From NCBI RefSeq assembly GCF_019511665.1, contig NZ_JAEUAW010000001.1:1-64000 (forward strand): DNA of 64,000 nt, in the 5' to 3' direction. Shown in pieces: positions 1 to 8,102 of the stretch; the stretch's first letter is position 1, and each line of letters opens with the position of its first letter. The notes beneath the pieces are model-generated. The model saw nothing but the letters and a program-made list of their open reading frames with translations. It was not told the DNA's origin and ran no database searches. The translations under genes were made by a program, and so were the position numbers. The stretch is from Microbacterium jejuense. GTDB lineage: Bacteria; Actinomycetota; Actinomycetes; Actinomycetales; Microbacteriaceae.

Positions 1-2262
1 GCCCCGCCCCCGTTCGCCCCGCCCGCGTCCGTGCGGCTGCAGCCCGGCGTCGACCTCGACGCGCAGCGTACGGTCACCGCGACGCTCCTGTGCCTCGACC
101 CCGATCGCCTGCTGGCGCCGTTCCGCCGCGAGGCGGGTCTCCCGCACGCCGGGACGTACCCGGGCTGGGAGTCCGACGGCCTGGATGGCCATACCGCCGG
201 CCATGTCCTCTCTGCCGCGAGCACGCTGGCCGCGGCAGGCGACGCCCCATCGGCCGAGCTTGTGCGGACCCTGGTGCGCGGTCTGCGCGAGTGTCAGCTC
301 GCACGCGGCACGGGCTACATCGGCGGCGTCCGCGACGGCGAGGCGCGCTGGGACGGACTGCGCGCCGGCCGTATCGATGTGGACGCCTTCCTCGACGGCC
401 GCTGGGTGCCGCTGTACAACCTGCACAAGGTGCTCGCCGGGCTCGTCGACGCGGTCGAGCTCACCTCGGTCCCGCTTGCCCGCGAGACGCTCGACGACCT
501 CGGCACATGGTGGCTGGGCGCGGCCGCCGACCTCGACGACGCCACCTTCGACCGTTTGATCGAGTGCGAGTTCGGCGGCATGACCGAGGCGTTCGCACGG
601 CTCGCCCTGATCACGCACGACACGGCGTACCTGCGCCTCGCGCGGCGGTTCGCGCGCCGCGGACTCGTCGAGCCCCTCGCGTCCGGGCGCGACGAGCTGG
701 ACGGCCTGCACGCGAACACCCAGATCCCCGTGGTGGTGGGCTTCGCGACGATCGAGCGGGCGGCGCGCGAGCTGGCGCCCGAGCTGCTTCCCGAGGTCGA
801 GGCGCGCGAGGGGGCTGCCGCTCGCGTGTTCTTCGATCGCGTCGCACGGCACCGCAGCGTCGCGATCGGCGGCGACAGCGTGCGCGAGCACTTCGCGTCG
901 GACTTCGCGAGCATGTTCATCGCGCGCGAGGGTCCCGAATCGTGCAACACCCACAACATGGTGAAGCTCGCCGCCGAGCTCCACCTGCTGACCGGCGACG
1001 ACGCATATCTGCTGTGGGCCGAACGGGCGCGGACGAACCATCTGCGTTCTGCGCAGCATCCCGAACACGGCGGCCTCGTCTACTTCACGCCGCAGCGTCC
1101 CGCGCACTACCGCGTGTACTCGCCGGGGACCCAGGGCTTCTGGTGCTGCATGGGCTCGGGGTTCGAAGCGCAGGCGCGGCACGCGGCGCTCGTGTACGCC
1201 GTGGGCGCCGACGCGCTGCATGTCAACGCGTTCGTGCCCTCGCGGATCGAGCTCGAGGGAGCCACGGTCACGCTCGGGGTCGACACGGCGTCCGACGCGG
1301 CTGTCGTGCACGCGGCGCTCGAGGTCGCCGCAGCGCGGCCGGCGCGGGTTGCGGTGCTGATCCCGGACTGGGTCGACGGCGAGGCGGTCGTGATTGAGGA
1401 TGCCGCGACCCGGCGCGTCCCGTCCGGCACGCGGGCGACGCTCGAGGTCGATTCCGGGTCCACGGTCGTGCGCTTCTCGCTGCCGCGCCGGCTGCGCTTC
1501 GAGCACCCGGCCGACGGCTCGGACTGGGCGTGGATCGTCGACGGACCCGATGTGCTCGCGCAGCGCATCCCCGACGACGACCTCGCGTACCGGGGGAGTG
1601 GCGCGCGCATGGGGCACATCGCCACCGGGCCGCTCCGCCCGCTCGCCCAGACGCCGGTGCTCGCTCCCGACGCGCTCGACACCGCGGTGCGGACGGCACC
1701 GGGGCGCGTCCGGGTGCCGACCGCCGACGGAGGCTCGGTCGAGCTGGAGCCGTTCGCGGGCATCCACGACGCCCGCTACACCGTGTCGTGGCCGATCGCC
1801 GTCACGTCGGTGGGCGAGCGCCGGGCCGCGCTCGAGGCGATCGACGCGGCATCCCTCGGCCTCGAGGCGCGCACGCGCGACGTCATGACCTTCGGCGAGC
1901 AGCAGCCGGAGTCCGACCACGGCCTGACGGCGCCGGACGAGCAGATCGGCGTCGACGGCGACACCCGATGGCGCCGCACGCACGGCACCATCGCCCTCAC
2001 GCTGCGCGACTGGAGCGCCACCGCCGAGTCGTTGCGGGTGTCGTGGCTGGCGACCGACGGTGCCGCGCACATCCGTGTGACGGTGGGGGATGCCGTCGTC
2101 CTCGACGAGCCCGTCCCGCCCGGGTCGCCCGCACTCATGCTCGAGGTGCCGCTGCACCTCGAGCCGGGCACCGTGGAGTTGCAGGTACGCATCGACGGCG
2201 CCGGCGGAGCGACGCCGCCGCTGCGGGAGCTGCGGCTGCTGGCCGCGGCGTCCGACCGCTGA
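1..2262 (+). CDS. GH127-type beta-L-arabinofuranosidase, 5' end cut by window
   Basis: The product is expected to remove non-reducing terminal beta-L-arabinofuranose from oligosaccharides, as in the GH127 (DUF1680) family. Numbering from a GTG at 31, the family residues are visible in the right order and spacing: Glu286 in GGDSVREHF (acid/base), Glu303 and Cys305 in PESCNTHNM, and Cys372-Cys373 in FWCCMGSGFE. These match the zinc ligands and nucleophile cysteine of the Bifidobacterium enzyme HypBA1. The alpha/alpha-barrel spans roughly residues 20-480, followed by beta-sandwich domains. The frame is open to base 1 with family-like sequence before the GTG, so the true start is probably outside the window. 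The stop codon abuts that of the convergent regulator gene. The visible part shows no signal peptide, but the N-terminus is missing. Family is confident; exact substrate is inferred. Confidence 0.9.
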   Translation, partial: APPPFAPPASVRLQPGVDLDAQRTVTATLLCLDPDRLLAPFRREAGLPHAGTYPGWESDGLDGHTAGHVLSAASTLAAAGDAPSAELVRTLVRGLRECQLARGTGYIGGVRDGEARWDGLRAGRIDVDAFLDGRWVPLYNLHKVLAGLVDAVELTSVPLARETLDDLGTWWLGAAADLDDATFDRLIECEFGGMTEAFARLALITHDTAYLRLARRFARRGLVEPLASGRDELDGLHANTQIPVVVGFATIERAARELAPELLPEVEAREGAAARVFFDRVARHRSVAIGGDSVREHFASDFASMFIAREGPESCNTHNMVKLAAELHLLTGDDAYLLWAERARTNHLRSAQHPEHGGLVYFTPQRPAHYRVYSPGTQGFWCCMGSGFEAQARHAALVYAVGADALHVNAFVPSRIELEGATVTLGVDTASDAAVVHAALEVAAARPARVAVLIPDWVDGEAVVIEDAATRRVPSGTRATLEVDSGSTVVRFSLPRRLRFEHPADGSDWAWIVDGPDVLAQRIPDDDLAYRGSGARMGHIATGPLRPLAQTPVLAPDALDTAVRTAPGRVRVPTADGGSVELEPFAGIHDARYTVSWPIAVTSVGERRAALEAIDAASLGLEARTRDVMTFGEQQPESDHGLTAPDEQIGVDGDTRWRRTHGTIALTLRDWSATAESLRVSWLATDGAAHIRVTVGDAVVLDEPVPPGSPALMLEVPLHLEPGTVELQVRIDGAGGATPPLRELRLLAAASDR

Positions 2263-3330
2263 TCAGATCGACGACGGCGGAGCGGTCGATGCGCGCAGGA
2301 TGAGCCGCGGCTCGACCTGAAGCTGCAACGGCGGCTCCGCGCTGGGTTCGCGGATGAGCTCCAGCAGCATGCGGGTGGCGTGGGCGCCCACGCGCCGCCG
2401 GTCGGGTGCGACGGCCGAGATCGGGGGATCGGCATGCGCCGACACATCGTCGTCGTACGCGACGATCGACAGCTGCTCGGGCACCGACAGGCCGCGACCG
2501 CGCGCGTTCTGAACGAGGCCGAACAGCGAGTTCTCGTCGCCGTGACTGAAGACCGCCGTCGCTCCGATGCGCTGGACGGTGTCGAGCACGACGTCCGCGC
2601 TGCCGCGCTCCCATGTCGGACCGGCACCGAGCTCGTTCGGGCCGAGAATCGTGCTCGCCGAGTCCAGACCCAGCCGGCCGACCGCGTCAGCCCATCCGCG
2701 ACGGACGAACTCGGCACTCTGAGACCTGCCCCGGCTCACCATCACGAGGCGTCGGTGGCCGAGGTCGCGCAGGTGGCGCAGTGCGCTCATGGCGCCGCGC
2801 TCGTGCGCGGAGCGGACCGACGACACCGACCCGAGTCCGCCGCCCGGGGTCTCGCGCTCGACGAAGACGACCGGCACGCTCAGGTCGCCCACGAAGGTGT
2901 CGAAGTCGGCGGACTCCTCGCGCTCAGAGATCGAGGGGACCCATAGCAGGCCGTCCACGCCGCTGTCGATGAGTTCGCGGACGAGACGGTACTCCTCAGA
3001 CAGGTCGTATTCCGAGATCGCCAGCTTCATCTCGCCGCGCCCGCGCAGGGCGTCGCCGATGCCGTCGACCACGAACCGGTAGTAGTACGACGTCGGGATG
3101 ACCACGCCGATCGTCACAGTGGTCGTGAGGTCGGGCAGGTCGCCCGGTTCGGCAGCGATGATCGCACCGCCGCGGACCTTGGCGAGCAGGCGGTCGGCCA
3201 CAAGAGCGTCCAGGTCGCGGCGCACGGTCACATGCGAGACGCCGAGGTCGGTCACCAGGCGAGTGACGCTGACAGCGCCATCCTGACGCGCGAGGTCGAG
3301 GATGCGAGCGCGCCGCTCCGCTGCGAGCAT
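2263..3330 (-). CDS. Transcriptional regulator, DeoR-like HTH fused to LacI-like sugar sensor
   Basis: This is a DNA-binding regulator of about 355 residues. The N-terminal 50 residues (RARILDLARQDG ... VSHVTVRRDLDAL) form a DeoR/GntR-type winged helix rather than the LacI headpiece. From about residue 70 the protein is a periplasmic-binding-protein-like sensor of the LacI/GalR kind (IGVVIPTSYYY, GVDGLLWVPS, HRRLVMVSRG, SIVAYDDD). The ATG at 3330 is chosen because GGAGGGG lies 6 bases upstream; a longer reading frame to 3387 has no such signal. It converges on the GH127 gene with touching stop codons and lies beside a dehydrogenase and importer, so it probably controls this small catabolic group. 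The palindrome CTCAAGTTGAG at 4484-4494 is a candidate operator, but that link is a guess. Confidence 0.87.
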   Translation of the reverse strand: MLAAERRARILDLARQDGAVSVTRLVTDLGVSHVTVRRDLDALVADRLLAKVRGGAIIAAEPGDLPDLTTTVTIGVVIPTSYYYRFVVDGIGDALRGRGEMKLAISEYDLSEEYRLVRELIDSGVDGLLWVPSISEREESADFDTFVGDLSVPVVFVERETPGGGLGSVSSVRSAHERGAMSALRHLRDLGHRRLVMVSRGRSQSAEFVRRGWADAVGRLGLDSASTILGPNELGAGPTWERGSADVVLDTVQRIGATAVFSHGDENSLFGLVQNARGRGLSVPEQLSIVAYDDDVSAHADPPISAVAPDRRRVGAHATRMLLELIREPSAEPPLQLQVEPRLILRASTAPPSSI

Positions 3331-3409
3331 GTGTCCCCTCCGTTCCCGCCGCGCGCCCAGACTAACGAACTCGGCGCGCTCGCTCATCGTCGTGCCCTCC
3401 CACCGCGGG

Positions 3410-4438
3410 TCACGCGATGAACTCCAGGCTTCTGCGGTCGACGGGGTGACGCGGAGGACGGCCCTGCCCGATGCGTTCCAGCTCGTCCAGCACGGTGTCG
3501 GCCAGCCGGTGCGTCTCGGCGTGCATGGCGCCGGCGATATGGGGAGTCAGCACGATACCGGGCGTCGTGAACAGGGCCGAGTCGGGCGGCAGAGGCTCCG
3601 GTTCGGTGACGTCGAGGATCGCTCGCAGACCTCCGGCGCGGCAGCGCGCCACGAGCGCCTCGCCGTCGATGAGCGACCCGCGCGCGGTGTTCACCAGCAC
3701 CGCATCGTCGCGGAGGAGCGACAGTCGGCGCGCGTCGAGCAGGTGCCGGGTCTCGGGCAGCTCTGGAGCGTGCAGCGTCACGATGTCGCTGCGTCGGAGC
3801 AGGTCGTCGAGCCCGACCAGCTCGGCGCCCAGGAGCGCGGCCTGGCGCGCGCCCACGAGGGGATCGCTTGCGAGCACATCGACGTCGAACTGTCGCAGCA
3901 GCGCGGCGACGCGACGGCCGACTCGCGACAGTCCGACGATGCCGACCGTGCCGCCGAAGTTGACCGACGGTGGGATCCGCTCGCGCCACGGGCCGTCGAC
4001 GGTTCGCTGCTGCGCGTAGCCCTCCGCATACCGCGCGGTGCGCTTGCCTTCGAGGAGGATGGTGGCGACCGTGAACTCGGCAACGGGGATCGCGTTGGCC
4101 TCGGCCGCGCTCGTGACCAGTATCCCGGCATCCCAGAACGCTTGACTGACGTGCCCTTTCACGGAGCCGCCGGCATGCACCACCGCGCGCAGCCGCGGCG
4201 CGGCCGCGATCACCTCGGCGCCGAGGTGCGGCGTTCCCCATCCCGTGACGAGCACCTCGACATCGCGCAACCGTGCGATCGCGCCCTCGGAGGCGAGCTC
4301 CTCCAGCCGAACCGGTTCCTCGAGGCGCACGAGCGCGCGCAGACGATCGAGGCGCGACGGGTCGAACAAGTCCCCGAACGAAGCGCGGCTCATGGTGAGC
4401 AGAGCCCTCGGGCGCCCGGTGTCCGGCGAAGGTGTCAT
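3410..4438 (-). CDS. D-isomer-specific 2-hydroxyacid dehydrogenase
   Basis: This is an NAD(P)-dependent 2-hydroxyacid dehydrogenase of 342 residues, the usual size for the family. The nucleotide-binding core begins at GGTVGIVGLSRVGRRVAALL. The catalytic triad residues are in their normal contexts: Arg in NTARGSLID, Glu in DVTEPEPL and His in LTPHIAGAMH. Such enzymes reduce 2-keto acids or oxidise 2-hydroxyacids in the cytoplasm. The gene is divergent from the binding-protein/permease operon at 4635 and close to the hybrid regulator, so it may act on an acid derived from the imported sugar. The substrate cannot be told from sequence. The start at 4438 has a weak GGTGAG signal; a second ATG at 4393 (MSRASFGDLF) is an alternative. 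Confidence 0.88.
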   Translation of the reverse strand: MTPSPDTGRPRALLTMSRASFGDLFDPSRLDRLRALVRLEEPVRLEELASEGAIARLRDVEVLVTGWGTPHLGAEVIAAAPRLRAVVHAGGSVKGHVSQAFWDAGILVTSAAEANAIPVAEFTVATILLEGKRTARYAEGYAQQRTVDGPWRERIPPSVNFGGTVGIVGLSRVGRRVAALLRQFDVDVLASDPLVGARQAALLGAELVGLDDLLRRSDIVTLHAPELPETRHLLDARRLSLLRDDAVLVNTARGSLIDGEALVARCRAGGLRAILDVTEPEPLPPDSALFTTPGIVLTPHIAGAMHAETHRLADTVLDELERIGQGRPPRHPVDRRSLEFIA

Positions 4439-4483
4439 GCGCCGATCTCACCATAAAGGAACAAAAAAGCACAACTCTGAAAC

Positions 4484-4546
4484 CTCAAGTTGAGAAAAGA
4501 TGAAAAAAGCTTGCGTATCGACTCTCCGGTCCGCATACTGACGGAC
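4484..4546 (+). promoter_or_regulatory. Predicted promoter and operators of the first sugar-import operon
   Basis: The 196-base divergent region is AT-rich against the background. On the plus strand TTGCGT (4511-4516) and CATACT (4534-4539) are separated by 17 bases, a plausible housekeeping promoter for the gene at 4635. GTCCG and CGGAC (4529-4533 and 4542-4546) form an inverted repeat over the -10. Upstream, CTCAAGTTGAG (4484-4494) is a palindrome around one central base, and A-runs ending in AAAAAAGC recur at 4463-4470 and 4503-4510. These are likely sites for the nearby regulator. All assignments are from pattern alone. Confidence 0.5.
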
Positions 4547-4634
4547 GAACACACGACGACGTGTCACCGAGGTTCACGGTCTCGCCGTCTGTGCAAGCCG
4601 CGGCGCAGCCGCACCACCCCACCTCGGAGGCATC

Positions 4635-6026
4635 ATGCATCAGCGAAAGCGTCGCCTGGCCGCGGCGTTCGTCCTCGTTCCCGCCCTGGCAGGCAGTGCG
4701 GTCGCCTGCAGCAGCGCCGGTCCGACCCCGCAGCAGACGGAGTCCGATCAGCCGCAGGCCGTCACCATAACCGTCATGGGAAAGCCCGCGGCGACGAACA
4801 CCGCCGCGGTCGCCCTCTTCGAGCGGCAGGTCGCCGAGTTCGAGAAGGCCAATCCCGAGATCACGATCGAGGCCTCGGATGTGCCGTGGGATGCCAAGAC
4901 CTTCGCCACCCGTCTGGCCGGCGGCAACGCACCCACCCTCCTGCGCATCCCGCTGACCGAGCCGCCCGCGCTCATCGAACGCGAGCAGGTCGCCGACCTG
5001 TCGGACGTCGTAGACGAGATCGACGGCTTCGACGAACTCAACCCACGGGTGATGCAGTTCCTCGAGCGCGACGGTGCGGTCTACGGGATACCGGAGAAGA
5101 GCTACGCCTTCGGGCTCGTCTACAACCGCGACCTGTTCCAGCAGGCCGGGCTCGACCCGGACGAACCGCCGACGACGTGGGACGAGGTGCGCGAATATGC
5201 GGCGCAGATCGCCGAGAAGACGGGCAAGACAGGGTTCGGTGAGATCAGCACCAACAACAGCGGCGGCTGGCACTTGACGGGGTACACGTACACGAACGGC
5301 GGGCAGATGATCGAACAGGAGCCTGACGGCACGTGGGTCGCTGCCTTCAATGACGACCCCGCCCGCGAGGTGCTCGAGACGTGGCAGAAGATGCGGTGGG
5401 ACGACGATTCGCTCGGCGACAACGTCCTCGGCAAGCAGGAGGACCTCGTCGCGGAGTTCACAGCCGGCAACGTCGGCATGTGGGTCTCGGCGCCGCCGGA
5501 CGTGTACCCCAACTACATCGCGCAGGGCGGCGATCCCGACGCGTTCGGTGCGGGGCCGATGCCGCAGGGCGGGGCTGACGCGACCCTTGCGGGAGCGACA
5601 GTGCTCATGGTGAGCGCCGATGCCACCGAGGCCGAGAAGCGCGCCGCGGTCAAGTGGATGGAGTATCGCGCGCTGCGCCCGAACTACGACCTCGAGGTCG
5701 CCGCCGAGACGGCTGAGGCGTCGGCGGCCGACGGGCTGCCGGTCGGCGTCCCGGTGCTGCCGATCTTCAGCGACGAGACGTACGCCGCCTATCGCGAGGC
5801 CATCGACGAATACGTCAATGTGCCGGTCGAGAACTTCGATCCGTATGTCGCGTCGCTCTCGGAGTTCGAGTACGTGCCGGAACCGCCGGTCGCCTCGCAG
5901 GAGATCTACGCGGCGCTCGACCCGCTGGTGCAGGCGGTGCTGACCGATCCGAACGCGGATATCGATGCGCTGCTCGATGACGCCGAGAGCCGCGTGAACA
6001 CCATCCTCGCCCAATACGCCTCATGA
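4635..6026 (+). CDS. ABC sugar importer binding lipoprotein (system 1)
   Basis: This is an extracellular solute-binding protein of family 1, 463 residues, tethered to the membrane as a lipoprotein. A basic start and hydrophobic stretch lead to the lipobox AVAC, with lipidated Cys25. The body has the usual family features (VTITVMGKP, EFEKANPEITIE, YGIPEKSYAFGLVYNRDLF, PTTWDEV). GGAGG lies 5 bases before the ATG. It is the first gene of an operon with two permeases, overlapping the next gene by ATGA. It should deliver an oligosaccharide to the permeases; the ligand is unknown. No ATPase gene follows. Confidence 0.92.
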   Translation: MHQRKRRLAAAFVLVPALAGSAVACSSAGPTPQQTESDQPQAVTITVMGKPAATNTAAVALFERQVAEFEKANPEITIEASDVPWDAKTFATRLAGGNAPTLLRIPLTEPPALIEREQVADLSDVVDEIDGFDELNPRVMQFLERDGAVYGIPEKSYAFGLVYNRDLFQQAGLDPDEPPTTWDEVREYAAQIAEKTGKTGFGEISTNNSGGWHLTGYTYTNGGQMIEQEPDGTWVAAFNDDPAREVLETWQKMRWDDDSLGDNVLGKQEDLVAEFTAGNVGMWVSAPPDVYPNYIAQGGDPDAFGAGPMPQGGADATLAGATVLMVSADATEAEKRAAVKWMEYRALRPNYDLEVAAETAEASAADGLPVGVPVLPIFSDETYAAYREAIDEYVNVPVENFDPYVASLSEFEYVPEPPVASQEIYAALDPLVQAVLTDPNADIDALLDDAESRVNTILAQYAS

Positions 6027-6985
6027 CGATCGCTCCCGAGCGCCTGGACGACGCGGCCGCCGGCCGCGTCGTCCAGGCGACGCCTGTCAGGCGGCGCGAG
6101 GGCAGACGGTCGGGCATGCGGCGACGCGCCGCTGTCGCGGGGCTGCTGTTCCTGCTGCCGTCTCTGCTGATCTTCGCGTACTTCGCGTGGTGGCCGATCC
6201 TGCAGAGCTTCACGCTCGCGTTCCAGCAGACGAACCTCGTCGAGCCCGCGGTATGGGTCGGCTGGCGCAACTTCGAGGTGCTGTTCGCCGATCCGCTGCT
6301 GCCGAAGGCTGCCGCGAACACTCTGTGGTTCACGGTTCTGTCGCTCGCGATCGGGCTGCCTGTACCGCTCGTGTGCGCCGTCCTCATGTCGGAGCTGCGT
6401 CACGGCGGCGCCGTCGCACGGGTCCTCGCGTACCTGCCGGTCGTCATCCCGCCGGTCGTCGCGGTGCTGCTCTTCAAGGTGTTCTTCGCCCCCGGCGAGT
6501 CGGGCGTGGCCAACAGCCTGCTGGGCATCGTCGGCATCGGCCCGCTGCCATGGCTGCAGTCCGCGGAGCTCGCGATGCCGAGCCTGGTGATCGCAGCGAC
6601 ATGGTCGGGCGCCGGCACGGCCGTGCTCATCTACCTCGCCGCGCTCACCGGCGTGAGCACCGAGCTCTACGAGGCGTCGGAGCTCGACGGCGCGTCCGTG
6701 TGGCGCCGAGTGTGGCACATCACGCTCCCGCAGATGCGCGGGGTCATCCTCGTGCTGCTCCTGCTGCAGATCATCGGGGCGATCCAGGTGTTCACCGAGC
6801 CGTACGTCATGACCGACGGCGGGCCCGCCAACGCCACGGTGACGATCATGCTGATGATCTATCGCTACGCCTTTCTCTTCGGAAACTACGGAGTCGCCAC
6901 GGCCCTCAGCGTCCTGCTGGCGATGGTGCTCGTCATCGTCTCGGCGGTGTATCTGCGCCTGACCAGATCCTGGAGCACGCGATGA
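6023..6985 (+). CDS. ABC sugar permease, MalF-like (system 1)
   Basis: This is an integral membrane component of a CUT1 sugar importer, 320 residues with about six transmembrane segments starting near residue 35 (AGLLFLLPSLLIFAYFAWW). The EAA loop that docks the ATPase is clear: EASELDGASVWRRVWHITLP. The ATG overlaps the stop of the binding-protein gene (ATGA), which suggests coupled translation. A perfect 39-bp palindrome occupies codons 7-19 (6041-6079). A later ATG at 6116 (MRRRAAVAGL), beyond the palindrome and just before the first membrane helix, is a possible alternative start with a poor ribosome site. Confidence 0.92.
   Translation: MTIAPERLDDAAAGRVVQATPVRRREGRRSGMRRRAAVAGLLFLLPSLLIFAYFAWWPILQSFTLAFQQTNLVEPAVWVGWRNFEVLFADPLLPKAAANTLWFTVLSLAIGLPVPLVCAVLMSELRHGGAVARVLAYLPVVIPPVVAVLLFKVFFAPGESGVANSLLGIVGIGPLPWLQSAELAMPSLVIAATWSGAGTAVLIYLAALTGVSTELYEASELDGASVWRRVWHITLPQMRGVILVLLLLQIIGAIQVFTEPYVMTDGGPANATVTIMLMIYRYAFLFGNYGVATALSVLLAMVLVIVSAVYLRLTRSWSTR
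6041..6079. repeat. Perfect 39-bp palindrome at the start of the permease gene
   Basis: Bases 6041-6059 and 6061-6079 are exact reverse complements around a single C at 6060. The arms read CGCCTGGACGACGCGGCCG and its complement. The transcript could fold into a very stable hairpin 18 bases after the permease start codon, at the junction between the binding-protein gene and the permease genes. Confidence 0.95.
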
Positions 6986-7911
6986 CCACGACACGCGCCC
7001 CTCTTCGCGCCAGGAAGGCTTCGCGCTCCGGTCGGCCGCGGGAACGCGGCATCCTCTCACCCCACGACTGGAAGCGGCCCGGCGTGCGTGGAGGCTGGAC
7101 GCTCCTTCACGTCGTGCTGGTGGCCGGTCTCGTCGGGTTCGGAGCCGTCCCCGTGGTGTGGATGCTGCGCGCGGCGATCTCGACCCCCACCGATCTGGTG
7201 CTGCGGCCCCTGAGCCTGATCCCCGAACCGGCGATGTGGGAGAACATCCCGGTCGCATGGGAGCTTCTCGACATCGGCCACTACCTGTGGAACACGGTCA
7301 TCCTGGTGCTCGGGTCATGGGTCGTGCAGCTCCTCGTCTCGACCACAGCAGGATTCGCGCTCGCGGTGATCCGCCCCTGGTACGGCGGAATCGTCTACGG
7401 CGCCTTCCTCGTGACGCTCTTCGTACCGGCGACCGTGACCCTCATCGCCCTGTACCTGACGGTGCTGGACCTGCCGCTGATCGGGGTGAGCATCACCGAC
7501 ACGCCGTGGGCGGTCTGGCTGCCGGCGGGGGCGAACGCTTTCACGATCCTGCTCGTGAAGCAGTTCTTCGACGAGATCCCACGCGACCTGTTCGAGGCTG
7601 CGCAGATCGACGGCGCCGGCTGGTTCACGATCTTCTGGCGCATCGTGCTGCCGATGTCGCGTCCCATTCTGGCCGTCGTGTCGCTGCTGGCCATCATGTC
7701 GGCGTGGAAGGAGTTCCTGTGGCCGCTCATCGTGCTGACCGATCCCGGAGCGCAGCCGCTGTCAGTGGCGCTTCCGCGCCTGGCGCAGGCGACGAGCCCG
7801 GCCTATCTGATCGCCGGGCTGCTGATCGCCAGCATCCCGCCCATCCTGGTGTTCCTCATCTTCCAGCGCTCGATCGTCCGGGGTATCGGCTTCACCGGGT
7901 TGAAGGGCTGA
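6982..7911 (+). CDS. ABC sugar permease, MalG-like (system 1)
   Basis: This is the second CUT1 permease subunit, 309 residues with six predicted membrane segments and the EAA loop EAAQIDGAGWFTIFWRIVLP. It ends GIGFTGLKG, the short tail typical of MalG-type subunits. The ATG at 6982 overlaps the previous stop (ATGA). Much longer open frames in this phase exist but lack ribosome sites and family sequence. It closes the operon; the next gene is convergent, with a long inverted repeat and a strong hairpin between. Confidence 0.92.
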   Translation: MTTTRAPLRARKASRSGRPRERGILSPHDWKRPGVRGGWTLLHVVLVAGLVGFGAVPVVWMLRAAISTPTDLVLRPLSLIPEPAMWENIPVAWELLDIGHYLWNTVILVLGSWVVQLLVSTTAGFALAVIRPWYGGIVYGAFLVTLFVPATVTLIALYLTVLDLPLIGVSITDTPWAVWLPAGANAFTILLVKQFFDEIPRDLFEAAQIDGAGWFTIFWRIVLPMSRPILAVVSLLAIMSAWKEFLWPLIVLTDPGAQPLSVALPRLAQATSPAYLIAGLLIASIPPILVFLIFQRSIVRGIGFTGLKG

Positions 7912-7932
7912 GCGGGCGAGGCGCCTCCACCC

Positions 7933-8034
7933 GGTCGTTGAGCGAGCGAAGCCAGACGAAAAGCGGTGAGCGCCCGTCCATCCGCGCGACTCGCGGCGTT
8001 CCGTCTTCGCTCGTTCCTCGCTGGCTCAACGACC
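7933..8034. repeat. Long inverted repeat of the GGTCGTTGAGC family
   Basis: The left arm begins GGTCGTTGAGCGAGCGAAG (7933 on) and the right arm ends CTGGCTCAACGACC (at 8034). The arms are imperfect reverse complements around a spacer of about 25 bases. It lies between the ends of two convergent operons. Related copies lie at 14281-14357, 38917-39024 and 46483-46573. It probably acts as a bidirectional transcript end; origin is unknown. Confidence 0.85.
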
Positions 8035-8046
8035 AGGGGGAACGAC

Positions 8047-8084
8047 GGAGCGCCCGCGGGGGCCAAGAACCCCGCGGGCGCTCC
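8047..8084. terminator. Strong hairpin between convergent operons
   Basis: GGAGCGCCCGCGGGG (8047-8061) pairs perfectly with 8070-8084 around an 8-base loop, GCCAAGAA. There is no T-run, but a 15-bp GC stem between convergent stops is the usual form of terminator in high-GC actinobacteria. It would serve both directions. Confidence 0.7.
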
Positions 8085-8102
8085 GCGTCGTGGCGCGGCG
8101 CC

